Of a DNA stretch of 23,806 nt, positions 8,032 through 14,654 are shown in pieces. Both the position numbers and the translations under genes were made by a program. A model generated the notes under the pieces. It was not told the DNA's origin, made no database searches, and saw only the letters and a program-made list of their open reading frames with translations. The first letter of the stretch is position 1; every line of letters starts with the position of its first letter. Source of the stretch: JBOHCT01 sp050699055 (GTDB lineage: Bacteria; Actinomycetota; Actinomycetes; Streptosporangiales; JBOHCT01); the NCBI GenBank assembly GCA_050699055.1, contig JBOHCT010000040.1, positions 1 through 23,806 on the forward strand. The letters run 5' to 3'.

Positions 8032-8046
8032 GTCACCTTACGAGAA
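8032..8046 (-). promoter_or_regulatory. Candidate promoter of sulfotransferase copy 2 operon
   Basis: On the minus strand this is TCTCGTAAGGTGACA, differing by one base from the copy 1 element at 1130-1144. The -10 box is TAAGGT (8041-8036), about 77 nt before the ATG. Confidence 0.45.
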
Positions 8047-8122
8047 TGTCGGTGGCGTCGCGCGCGCTCGGCCGATCCCCGCCGTTCGCGGTCGTACGCT
8101 CACACGACGTGGGGTGCTCGGG

Positions 8123-8140
8123 TCGTAGGGTGAGGACACC
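8123..8140 (+). promoter_or_regulatory. Candidate near-leaderless promoter of LicD-methyltransferase copy 2
   Basis: TCGTAGGGTGA at 8123-8133 carries the -10 box TAGGGT (8126-8131), 9 nt before the ATG at 8141. A GAGG just before the ATG could instead act as a weak ribosome-binding site. Confidence 0.45.
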
Positions 8141-9739
8141 ATGGCCTCCTTCCGTCAGCAGCTTTCGTACGTCGCGCGCGATTCCGGGGCGTCTGCGGCC
8201 GTCGACGATGACGGCCTGCGTCTTCCCGCGGGCCAGCGTGGAGTGGTCGACGTCCTCTTCGACGGCAGGCGTGTGTGGTCGGTCGCCGCCGAGGGGGGCG
8301 CCGCGCGAGAGCCGCGGATGCCCCTCCGGGTGCGCTGGCCGGGACCGCTCCGGCGGTTTCTGGGCGGCCCCACCCGTGTCACACTGCGCGACCACGGCAG
8401 CGGTGACGTCCTGCTCGATCGTGAGCACCGGTTTGGCACGGGGACGCGGCGGATCAACGTCGCGGACGCGGAGGGCCGGCCGCTCGTCGTCGACAAGGTC
8501 GGGCACCTGGAGCACCCCTTCGAGGCCGCGGACTCCGCCGCGCTCGGCTCCTTGCTCGACCGGCTCGGCGAAGTGCTCCGCGTCCTGCACGACGAGGGCG
8601 GCGTCCCGGCCTTCGTCGCGTACGGCGCGCTGCTCGGCGGCGTACGCGAAGGCAGGCTCATCGGACACGACAGCGACATCGACCTGTCTTACCTGAGCCG
8701 CCACGCGCACCCGCTGGATGTCGCGCGGGAGTCTTACCACCTGCAGCGCGTCGTCAGGAGGCATGGTTTCGAGATCCGTCGCTTCTCCGCCGCGGACTTC
8801 AAGGTGAGGTTTCCTATCGCTGACGGCACCACCCGGGGCGTCGACATCTTCGGCGCCTTCGTGTGTGAGGGCGTGCTCCACGCCATGCCCCGGCTGCGGG
8901 TGCCTCTCCGGCGTTCCGACATCGTGCCGCTCGGGGAGATCGAGCTGGAGGGGCGGGCGTTCCCCGCGCCGGCGGATCCCGAGAGGTTCCTCGCTGCCGC
9001 TTATGGCGAGCACTGGAGGGTGCCCGATCCCTCCTGGCGGCCGGAACCCGAGCCATCCACTCGAAGGTGGTTCGACGGGTGGACGCGCGGGCTGCGCAGC
9101 CACCGTGACCACTGGGAGCGCTCGTTCGGCAGGGCCGCTGGCAGGGCCCCTCACCGACCGCCGCCCGTCGAGCCCTCGACGTTCGCCCGCTGGGTGGCGG
9201 ACCACGAGTCCCCGCCGCGCCATGTTGTTGACGTGGGCGCAGGCGACGGCCGCGACGCCCTGTGGCTCGCGCGGGCCGGCCATCGCGTCACCGGCCTCGA
9301 CTACGCCTATGCCGCGGTCGGACGCGGGAGGGAGGCCGCGCGCCGGGGCTCTCTGCCGGTCTCCTTCGAGTTTCTCAACCTCTACGAGCTTCGTCAGGTC
9401 CTGGCGGCCGGCGCTCGGCTCGCTCACTCCGACGAGCCCGTCGTGCTCTGTGGACGACACGTCGTGGACGCTGTCGAGGAGGGGGGTCGGGAGAACTTCT
9501 GGCGCCTCGCCCGCATGGCCCTGCGCCCCGGCGGCCGCCTGTACCTCGAGTTCCGCACCGGCGCGCGGCGCCACGTGCCGGGGCCGGGCGGCCGTTTCGT
9601 CCGGCCGTTGCAGCCGGACCTCGTCGTGCGTGAGATCGAGTCCCACGGGGGCGCGATCGAACAGCGGGAGCCGGTCCGAGTGGATGCAGCGCCCGGCAAG
9701 AGCGGTCCGGATGGGTGCCGGCTCATCGCCCGCTGGTAG
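8141..9739 (+). CDS. LicD-family transferase fused to SAM-dependent methyltransferase, copy 2
   Basis: 532 aa, same architecture as copy 1. The LicD core is GALLGGVREGRLIGHDSDID (162-181) with VDIF (234-237) and YGEHWRVPDPSW (288-299). The methyltransferase motif I is VDVGAGDGRDA (363-373), followed by LDYA (387-390). All key residues of both domains are kept in both copies, so neither looks dead. Compared with copy 1, the core and C-terminus are highly similar, the first 20 residues and residues about 50-62 are divergent, and the interdomain linker is 4 residues longer (near 335-345). It is divergent from sulfotransferase copy 2. I expect transfer of a phospho-group to a glycan or polymer, coupled to methylation of donor or product; the substrates are unknown. 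Confidence 0.83.
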   Translation: MASFRQQLSYVARDSGASAAVDDDGLRLPAGQRGVVDVLFDGRRVWSVAAEGGAAREPRMPLRVRWPGPLRRFLGGPTRVTLRDHGSGDVLLDREHRFGTGTRRINVADAEGRPLVVDKVGHLEHPFEAADSAALGSLLDRLGEVLRVLHDEGGVPAFVAYGALLGGVREGRLIGHDSDIDLSYLSRHAHPLDVARESYHLQRVVRRHGFEIRRFSAADFKVRFPIADGTTRGVDIFGAFVCEGVLHAMPRLRVPLRRSDIVPLGEIELEGRAFPAPADPERFLAAAYGEHWRVPDPSWRPEPEPSTRRWFDGWTRGLRSHRDHWERSFGRAAGRAPHRPPPVEPSTFARWVADHESPPRHVVDVGAGDGRDALWLARAGHRVTGLDYAYAAVGRGREAARRGSLPVSFEFLNLYELRQVLAAGARLAHSDEPVVLCGRHVVDAVEEGGRENFWRLARMALRPGGRLYLEFRTGARRHVPGPGGRFVRPLQPDLVVREIESHGGAIEQREPVRVDAAPGKSGPDGCRLIARW

Positions 9740-9785
9740 CGCGCGGCAGCGGCGGAGCGTGCCCACCACTCGTGATTGAAGATCT

Positions 9786-9826
9786 TGTGGTGCGAACGGG
9801 CCAGTATTCTGCGCGTTCGCACCACA
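9786..9826. repeat. 13-bp perfect inverted repeat downstream of LicD-methyltransferase 2
   Basis: TGTGGTGCGAACG (9786-9798) and CGTTCGCACCACA (9814-9826) are perfectly complementary around a 15-nt loop. The repeat starts 46 nt after the stop. The 7-mer GATCTTG lies on both sides (9781-9787 and 9833-9839). It may be a terminator, although no T tract follows, or an operator for the next gene. Confidence 0.55.
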
Positions 9827-9851
9827 CAGGCGGATCTTGGGAGCTCGGTGG

Positions 9852-9867
9852 CCGTATGATGACGCGG
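9852..9867 (+). promoter_or_regulatory. Candidate leaderless promoter of the coiled-coil gene
   Basis: CCGTATGATGA (9852-9862) matches the TCGTATGGTGA motif of the sulfotransferase/LicD promoters at 9 of 11 positions. Its -10 box TATGAT (9855-9860) ends 7 nt before the ATG at 9868. Confidence 0.4.
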
Positions 9868-10143
9868 ATGAGACAGCGGATACGGGATGGCGGGCGGAGG
9901 CTTGCCGAGCGCGCGGCACCGACCATGATGGCGTCGCTTTCCGACGTAGTCAGGTTGCGGCGCGACCTCGAGCAAGCCAAGCGCCGCATCGCCGCGCTCG
10001 AGGCGGAGGTGCAGGAGCTGCGCCGGCTGAGCCGTCGCGTCGCGGAGGTCACCGACGTGGTCGAGGAGGTCCTGCTTCCCGCCACCAACCGCGACGAGGA
10101 GCGAGTCCGACAGGCGCTGGAGAAGTACGCCGATACGTTCTGA
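9868..10143 (+). CDS. Small coiled-coil protein (possibly DUF6752-like)
   Basis: 91 aa. A basic N-terminus (MRQRIRDGGRRLAERAAP) is followed by a heptad-rich coiled coil (LRRDLEQAKRRIAALEAEV then QELRRLSRRVAEVTDVVEEV) and a conserved-looking end, NRDEERVRQALEKYADTF. I recall such proteins beside actinobacterial sulfotransferase and glycosyltransferase genes (DUF6752), but the family name is from memory. In-frame ATGs at 9856 and 9859 overlap the -10 box, so 9868 is preferred as a leaderless start. The shared promoter motif suggests that it is co-regulated with the preceding locus. A broken repeat of its 3' end lies at 11192-11287. Confidence 0.7.
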   Translation: MRQRIRDGGRRLAERAAPTMMASLSDVVRLRRDLEQAKRRIAALEAEVQELRRLSRRVAEVTDVVEEVLLPATNRDEERVRQALEKYADTF

Positions 10144-10214
10144 CGGTCACTCTCGTACCTGAGAGGCCAACCGATCCCTGCGTGCGTCCGCGCCACAGTC
10201 GAGATCACCGAGCA

Positions 10215-10235
10215 ACGGCATGGGGCCCTTGCCGT
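10215..10235. terminator. Hairpin after the coiled-coil gene
   Basis: ACGGCA (10215-10220) pairs with TGCCGT (10230-10235) around a 9-nt GC-rich loop, 72 nt after the stop. It lies in a 206-base stretch (10144-10349) in which I see no other gene. No T tract. Confidence 0.35.
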
Positions 10236-10314
10236 GCTGGCGCGGCGCTGCGGACTCAGGAGCTTCTCCAGGCACGTCCAGGAGGCCGCCCCCGGTTGGT
10301 CGCGTACCGGTGCC

Positions 10315-10349
10315 TTGTACAGGGACGTACGTAACCGTACAATGGTTGC
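10315..10349 (+). promoter_or_regulatory. Toxin-antitoxin promoter with overlapping palindromic operator
   Basis: The -35 box TTGTAC (10315-10320), a 17-nt spacer and the -10 box TACAAT (10338-10343) precede the ATG at 10350 by 6 nt, which indicates a leaderless transcript. TTGTAC and GTACAA (10337-10342) form an inverted repeat with a central ACGTACGT, so the operator overlaps both promoter boxes. This is the usual arrangement for autorepression by a Phd/YefM antitoxin. Confidence 0.65.
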
Positions 10350-10640
10350 ATGTCGACGATGACCACAAGCGAGGCGCGAGCCTCTTTGCCTGAGCTGCTT
10401 ACTCGTGTCGACGACGGCGAGGAGATCACGATCACCAGGCACGGGCAGCCGGTGGCCGTCGTCGTTCGTCCCGACGTCCTGCGCAGCCGTCGTGCGCGGA
10501 CCGCGTTGGCCGAGGCCGAGCAGGTGCACGAGCTGCTTGCGACCGCCCGCTCCACCCCATTGCCGGGGTCGGCAGGGATGACCGGGGAGCGGGTCGAGGA
10601 GTTGGTCCGTGAGATCAGGGCCGGGCGTGCGGCCCGATAG
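10350..10640 (+). CDS. Phd/YefM-family antitoxin
   Basis: 96 aa. The N-terminal SEARASLPELLTRVDDGEEI and ITRHGQPVAVVVRPD (residues about 7-42) are the signature of the Phd/YefM DNA-binding fold. The C-terminal half is helical and should wrap the toxin. The ATG lies 6 nt after a strong -10 box. The stop codon TAG shares its last base with the GTG start of the PIN toxin (TAGTG), so translation is coupled. Pairing with a PIN toxin makes this a VapBC-type module with a Phd-type antitoxin. Confidence 0.87.
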   Translation: MSTMTTSEARASLPELLTRVDDGEEITITRHGQPVAVVVRPDVLRSRRARTALAEAEQVHELLATARSTPLPGSAGMTGERVEELVREIRAGRAAR

Positions 10641-11098
10641 TGGACGCCTTCGACTCCGACGTCCTCATCTACGCCGCCGCCCCGGAGCACCCTCTCGGCC
10701 GAAGAGTCGCTGCCCTCTTCCCAGCGGGACCTGTCGGCGACGATGACCCGCCGATCGGTGTTGGTTCCCTCCTGCTTCTGCCGGAGGTGTTGGGAAAGCC
10801 GCTTCGTGACGGAGCGACAGAAGAGGTGTCGGCGCTGGCCGGGCTCCTCGCTCGGCTCGACCTTCGTCCCTTTGACCGTGCGACAGCCGAGCTCGCAACC
10901 GTGCTGTCCAGTACCTACCGGCTGCGGGCGGCCGACGCCGCACACCTCGCCACCGCGGTCGCCGTAGGTGCCAACCGCTTCATCACGAACAACCAACGCG
11001 ACTTCCCGGCGACGATCAGTGAGATCCAGATCCGCTATCCCGACGACCTACCGGACAGCGCGACCCGCCGCGCCGAGCCCCCCGAGTCACCTGGCTGA
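10640..11098 (+). CDS. PIN-domain ribonuclease toxin (VapC-like)
   Basis: 152 aa, GTG start overlapping the antitoxin stop by one base. PIN acidic residues: D7 in FDSDVLIYAA, E49 in LLLPEVLGK, and D99 in LRAADAAHLATAVAVGA. The fourth site reads TNNQRDF (116-122), where many VapC proteins have T-x-D; D121 or N118 may take its place. PIN toxins are Mg-dependent RNases that cleave tRNA or rRNA when the antitoxin is degraded. Residues after about 133 are a Pro/Glu-rich tail outside the fold. Confidence 0.85.
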   Translation: MDAFDSDVLIYAAAPEHPLGRRVAALFPAGPVGDDDPPIGVGSLLLLPEVLGKPLRDGATEEVSALAGLLARLDLRPFDRATAELATVLSSTYRLRAADAAHLATAVAVGANRFITNNQRDFPATISEIQIRYPDDLPDSATRRAEPPESPG

Positions 11099-11118
11099 AC
11101 CAAGCCGTGCCGATGTCC

Positions 11119-11132
11119 CCGACCAGGGTCGG
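11119..11132. terminator. Hairpin after the toxin gene
   Basis: CCGAC (11119-11123), loop CAGG, GTCGG (11128-11132), 20 nt downstream of the toxin stop. Short stem, no T tract. Confidence 0.35.
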
Positions 11133-11191
11133 TGACCGGCGGGGGCGCGCCTACGATCTCGGCTAGTGGTCGGGATCCGAAGAATAGTGCC

Positions 11192-11287
11192 GACCTGGAC
11201 CACTGTGAGGAGATCTTGACGCGCCCGGCCGCTAACCGCGACGAGGAGCGGGTCCGACGGGGGTTGGAGAAGTACGCCGCTACGTTC
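11192..11287 (+). pseudogene. 3'-end remnant of the coiled-coil gene at 9868-10143
   Basis: Read in frame this gives EEILTRPAANRDEERVRRGL followed by EKYAATF, matching the end of the intact protein. At DNA level 11234-11287 matches 10087-10140 at 49 of 54 bases without gaps. The coiled-coil part is missing, no start codon or promoter is present, and the stop codon after the final Phe has become CGG. It is therefore a dead partial copy. The toxin-antitoxin operon lies exactly between the two copies. Confidence 0.75.
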
Positions 11288-11311
11288 CGGCGACCGCGCG
11301 GCACGAATCGC

Positions 11312-11746
11312 TCAGTGGCCGCCGGTGATGTAGCTGGTGAGCTGGTCGCGTTCGAGTTGCAGCTCGTCGAGCCTGGCCTTGACGATGTCACCGATGCTGA
11401 CGATGCCCCGCAGGCCGCCGTCCACCACGATGGGCACGTGCCGGACCCGGTACCGGGTCATGAGCGTGGACAGCTCGTCGACGGCGTGATCAGGGCCATA
11501 GGTGCGAACCTCGGCGGTCATGATCGACGACACGGGCGCGTCGAGCAGCTCGGGCCCACTACGGGCGAGATGACGCACGACGTCCCGCTCGGAGACGATC
11601 CCTTCGATCGCGTCGCCGTCGGTGCTCACGACGAGCGCGCCGACGTTGTGCGCGGCGAGGTTTTCGAGTAGATCGCGGACTGTGGCATCAGGGGTGACGC
11701 CGACGACCGTGTCCCCCTTGGCCCGCAGGATGTCGCTGATACGCAC
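11312..11746 (-). CDS. CBS-domain pair protein
   Basis: 144 aa made of two CBS motifs. The first runs from VRISDILRAKGDTVVGVTPD through GIVSERDVVRHLA; the second from PVSSIMTAEVRTYGPD through GIVSIGDIVKARLDE. Such stand-alone pairs bind adenine nucleotides (AMP, ATP, S-adenosylmethionine) and act as energy or stress sensors. The GTG at 11744-11746 was chosen because AAGGAG lies 7 nt upstream; an in-frame ATG at 11788 would add a low-complexity stretch across that site. It is a single-gene unit, and the partner protein is not evident. Confidence 0.88.
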   Translation of the reverse strand: MRISDILRAKGDTVVGVTPDATVRDLLENLAAHNVGALVVSTDGDAIEGIVSERDVVRHLARSGPELLDAPVSSIMTAEVRTYGPDHAVDELSTLMTRYRVRHVPIVVDGGLRGIVSIGDIVKARLDELQLERDQLTSYITGGH

Positions 11747-11798
11747 GGCGGCTCTCCTTCCCCCGGAGGGCGGCGTGCCCGGCGGCACTCGTTAGAGC

Positions 11799-11826
11799 AG
11801 GCTAGCTGATCGGCACGGAAAGTAAA
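11799..11826 (-). promoter_or_regulatory. Candidate promoter of the CBS gene
   Basis: On the minus strand: -35 TTTACT (11826-11821), 16-nt spacer, -10 TAGCCT (11804-11799), about 50 nt before the start codon. The -35 match is modest. Confidence 0.35.
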
Positions 11827-11953
11827 GGGCCGAGCGGGGTTCCCCCGGGTCGAGTCGCCGCATCGGTCGGTATGCACACGAACGCGGCCTCCTCACCGGG
11901 GGCCACCGGCGAAGAGGCCGCCTCTTGCGGTGGGACGAGCATCAGGAATGCGG

Positions 11954-12199
11954 CTACCTCCAGAGCGGCTCGCGTCCGTCTGCGCGCTGCGGGGCCCTGT
12001 GGACCGCGTCGGCGAGTCCGGCCGCCTGGCCGTGCTGATGCCTCGACTCGTCCTGCAACCGGCGAATCTCGCGCTGGACGTAGTCGTCCCTGCGCCCAGC
12101 GGCCGTGGCGGCGATCACCATCACCAGCCATCCCGCGATGATGCCGCCGGTGATGAACGAGGCCAGAATCAGGGCCAGCTCCGAGCTGAACTGTGCCAT
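11954..12199 (-). CDS. Small single-span membrane protein
   Basis: 81 aa. One hydrophobic segment (LALILASFITGGIIAGWLVM, residues about 8-27) is followed by a charged region (RRDDYVQREIRRLQDESRHQ) that may form a short coiled coil. AGGAGG lies 6 nt upstream of the ATG. I do not recognise the family. Stretch 11789-11953 downstream of it holds no gene that I can support. Confidence 0.65.
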   Translation of the reverse strand: MAQFSSELALILASFITGGIIAGWLVMVIAATAAGRRDDYVQREIRRLQDESRHQHGQAAGLADAVHRAPQRADGREPLWR

Positions 12200-12253
12200 G
12201 GTCCACCTCCTGCCTCCGACCGTCCGGATGGACGGTACCAGCGGATACTTCGG

Positions 12254-12282
12254 ATGCTATACCCAAGACTTTATTACCGCAA
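12254..12282 (-). promoter_or_regulatory. Candidate promoter of the small membrane protein gene
   Basis: On the minus strand: -35 TTGCGG (12282-12277), 17-nt spacer, -10 TAGCAT (12259-12254). A 6-bp palindrome, CCGTCC-GGAT-GGACGG (12220-12235), lies between this promoter and the ribosome-binding site and could form a hairpin in the leader. Confidence 0.4.
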
Positions 12283-12297
12283 CCCTTAGATTTCGAA

Positions 12298-12352
12298 AGC
12301 AACTCTGTGGGTTGCTATTGCAGAGCAACACTCGGCTTGCTAACCTAACGCC
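12298..12352 (+). promoter_or_regulatory. ROK-regulator promoter with four alternating operator half-sites
   Basis: The -35 box TTGCAG (12318-12323), a 17-nt spacer and the -10 box TAACCT (12341-12346) lie 6 nt before the ATG, so the transcript is probably leaderless. Half-sites AGCAAC (12298), GTTGCT (12311), AGCAAC (12324) and CTTGCT (12336) alternate in orientation at 13, 13 and 12 nt and cover the whole promoter. Autoregulation by the downstream ROK protein is the simplest reading. The stretch is also locally AT-rich. Confidence 0.6.
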
Positions 12353-13774
12353 ATGTCGGTGATCGAGTTGCACGATGTCTACGACCAGCTGCTCGACCGG
12401 CTGGTGGACGCGTCCGGAGTCAGCCGCGACATCCTCGCGAGCGTCCTCGTGCGGATGATGGTGCGGGCGCCCGACGACGTGCCGCGGGCCGACATCGCCA
12501 AGGGGACGATGCTGTTGCGGCCGACGACCCTCAATGCAGGGGCGGTGAGCAAGACGGTCGCGGCGCTGGTGGACGCGGGACTGCTCACCGACGGCGCGCT
12601 CCAGGCGGACCAACGCCGGGCGGGGCGCCCGATCAAGCCGCTGCGGCTGGGAAGCGACCGGTGGGGGCTGGCCGGCATCAAGGTTGTCTATGAGGATGGT
12701 TCTGCCACCGGCCTGACCGGGGTGGTGACCACGCTGCGCGGAGACATCCTGATCAAGCTCGAGTCCGAGCTGTCCGAGGAGGCCGCGTTGGAGACTGTCG
12801 CGGAGGGCATGAGGGTGCTCGCCGGTCGGCTCCGCGACGCCCTGGTCGAGGAGGACGCCGGACTCGAGGGCGGCCCCCGCGAACTGCTCGGCGTGGGGAT
12901 CGCGCACGGTGGTCACATCCACGACGGGCACGTCATCGGCGCCACGCACCTCGGGATCGGCTCCGGTGTCGCGTTCGACCTCGCGACACCGGTGCGGGAG
13001 GAACTGGGGGTACCCGTCGTCGTCGACAACACCGTCAACGTGCTCGCCACACGGGAGATCTATCGTCCGGTCTACCCCGACCCGAACATCGCGTTCGTCG
13101 CCGTCTTTGATGACGGCGTGGGCGCGTCACTGATCCTCAATGGACACGTGTACCGGGGGGCGGAGGGCATGGCGGCCGAGCCGGGCCACCAGGTCGTTCA
13201 GGGGGCGTCCGAGCCGACTCCTGATCTTCGCGAGAGGGATGGCAAGCCGGGCTTCGACGACCCTTGCCACTGCGGGCAGAGCGGCCACGTCGACTGCTAT
13301 GCCGTTCCCACGCGGTTGCGCGCCGAGGTGTGTGGTGGCTCGTTCGCGGCAGCCGCCGAGATGGGCGCCCGTGACGAGCAGGGGGAACTGACGCGCGCGG
13401 GCTGGGCCTTCAAGCGAGGCGGCGAGGCGCTGGGCCAAGGCGTCGCGAGCATTATCAACGTGGTCAACCCATCGCGTGTTGTCCTCCTGCTCCCTCCCGC
13501 GCTCGGACAGGTCGACATCGGCAGCGGCACCGCCGCGGGCGCGTACCGCCGTGCTGTCGAGGACGCCGTGACGAGACACAGTTTTTCTACGGGTGCGCAG
13601 GTCGCGAGGGCCGACGGGAGGTCACTGACGGTGCACGTCCTCGACCCTCCAGACATTCCCGAGCTGGGCGCCAAGTGTGCGGCAATCCGCGCCTTCGACA
13701 CCTTCATCGAGCACGCGCGTGGCCGCGACGGCTGTCGCCCCCCTCGGCGGCACCGCGCGCACCCGGCCGCGTGA
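12353..13774 (+). CDS. ROK-family transcriptional regulator
   Basis: 473 aa. The N-terminal 100 residues contain a winged HTH (SKTVAALVDAGLLTDG then RRAGRPIKPLRLG, residues about 66-99). The rest is the ROK/actin-like fold, with GVGIAHGGHIHDG (180-192) and GHQVV (278-282). The kinase-type END-x-N motif reads DNTVN (225-229), with Thr where sugar kinases have the catalytic Asp, so it should bind a sugar without phosphorylating it. The zinc loop is CHCGQSGHVDC (305-315) instead of the usual CxCGxxGCxE. The last 20 residues are an Arg/Pro-rich tail. No sugar-use genes are adjacent, so the ligand is unknown. Confidence 0.85.
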   Translation: MSVIELHDVYDQLLDRLVDASGVSRDILASVLVRMMVRAPDDVPRADIAKGTMLLRPTTLNAGAVSKTVAALVDAGLLTDGALQADQRRAGRPIKPLRLGSDRWGLAGIKVVYEDGSATGLTGVVTTLRGDILIKLESELSEEAALETVAEGMRVLAGRLRDALVEEDAGLEGGPRELLGVGIAHGGHIHDGHVIGATHLGIGSGVAFDLATPVREELGVPVVVDNTVNVLATREIYRPVYPDPNIAFVAVFDDGVGASLILNGHVYRGAEGMAAEPGHQVVQGASEPTPDLRERDGKPGFDDPCHCGQSGHVDCYAVPTRLRAEVCGGSFAAAAEMGARDEQGELTRAGWAFKRGGEALGQGVASIINVVNPSRVVLLLPPALGQVDIGSGTAAGAYRRAVEDAVTRHSFSTGAQVARADGRSLTVHVLDPPDIPELGAKCAAIRAFDTFIEHARGRDGCRPPRRHRAHPAA

Positions 13775-13782
13775 CGACAAGC

Positions 13783-13911
13783 GCAGGTACGCCTTCCCTC
13801 GGCCGAGCGGGGTGATCACTGGGGGATACCTGCCTTCCGCGACCTCGGGTAGCGCCCGCGCGATGTCCCCCGGCGATCACCCCACATGGTTCCCCGCTGA
13901 TCATGGCGGGG
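13783..13911. terminator. Set of hairpins between convergent ROK and VOC genes
   Basis: Three perfect inverted repeats: GCAGGTA/TACCTGC (13783-13789 and 13827-13833), GGGGTGATC/GATCACCCC (13809-13817 and 13875-13883, interleaved with the first), and CCCCGC/GCGGGG (13892-13897 and 13906-13911). The last has an 8-nt loop and overlaps the VOC stop. Bidirectional termination is likely in this convergent gap. Confidence 0.4.
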
Positions 13912-14347
13912 TCGAGGGGGCTACGAAGATGCAGAAAGGGTGTCCGGCGGGGTCCGCGTACACCCGCAGCGGCTCCTCGGGGTCCTCCGAGAGGTCGTGG
14001 AGCAGCCGGGCGCCGAGGGCCACGGCCCTTTCGTGTTGGGTGCCGAGGTCCGCCGCCGTGGGCACCGTCAGGTCCAGGTGCAGCTGCTGCGGGTGTGAAC
14101 CTTCTGGCCACGTCGCCGCGGGCAACTTCGCTACCTGCTGAAACGCTAGGTGGTTGGTGCCGGCGGCGTCCCGCAGCACCAGCCAGTCCTGCCCGGCGGG
14201 GTCCGGCTCGCCAGCGGGTGGAGGCTCGTCGCCCGGGCGGTACCGCAAGCCCAGCAGCTGCCGGTAGAACTCCGCGAGCGCGCGCGCATCGGTGCAGTCC
14301 AGGACGGTCTGCCGGAGGATCGGGAAACCGTCGTCTCGTGTGTCCAC
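13901..14347 (-). CDS. VOC-superfamily (glyoxalase/dioxygenase-like) protein
   Basis: 148 aa. The start FPILRQTVLDCTDARALAEF is the typical first beta-alpha unit, followed by LLGLRYRPGDE, then HLAFQQV and QQLHLDLTV of the metal-binding face, and YADPAGHPFCIFV at the end. This matches the Glyoxalase_6-type actinobacterial VOC proteins. The reaction cannot be told from sequence. The GTG at 14345-14347 gives the usual family length. The frame stays open further upstream to a TTG at 14431, but that part runs into the repeat cluster. The ribosome-binding site is poor. Confidence 0.78.
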   Translation of the reverse strand: MDTRDDGFPILRQTVLDCTDARALAEFYRQLLGLRYRPGDEPPPAGEPDPAGQDWLVLRDAAGTNHLAFQQVAKLPAATWPEGSHPQQLHLDLTVPTAADLGTQHERAVALGARLLHDLSEDPEEPLRVYADPAGHPFCIFVAPSTPP

Positions 14348-14370
14348 AGAACCATCTACCCACGTTGGTC

Positions 14371-14475
14371 GGTCCCGAGAATGGTCCCATCCGTACAGGA
14401 GTGGTCCCGTGAGTACCGGCAAAGCGGACAAATTTTCGTACTGATGGGACCACGATCACCCTGAGGGGACCACTC
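14371..14475. repeat. Cluster of TGGTCCC inverted repeats, possible mobile-element end
   Basis: Five copies of GGTCCC or its complement lie within 105 bases. TGGTCCCATC (14382-14391) is the perfect inverse of GATGGGACCA (14443-14452), and GAGTGGTCCC (14399-14408) the perfect inverse of GGGACCACTC (14466-14475). The two pairs are interleaved. Multiple short repeats within a terminal repeat are a trait of IS21-type ends, but no transposase is present. The remaining stretch 14476-14654 shows nothing else. Confidence 0.45.
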
Positions 14476-14654
14476 GGGCATCAGGTCCTCGCACACCCCA
14501 GACCAGCCATCCCCTTATCTCGACGACCGTGGCGAGCCCCGCCGGGACTCGGGTGGAACGATTGGGTCGGGGTTGGTGTTGCCATCGGCGAGGTGGCAGG
14601 CGCCGCCGCCCGCGTCCCTGTGGCGAGGTCGCGAGAGATCAGAAGGAGGACCGG

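Noticed and set aside
10144..10349. Frame on the plus strand before the antitoxin that reads somewhat protein-like (GALAVLARRCGLRSF)
   Set aside because: No start signal, runs into the antitoxin promoter, and matches nothing that I recognise.
11872..12302. Plus- and minus-strand frames overlapping the small membrane protein gene
   Set aside because: None has a ribosome-binding site or a protein-like composition; the minus-strand 81-codon frame at 11954-12199 has both.
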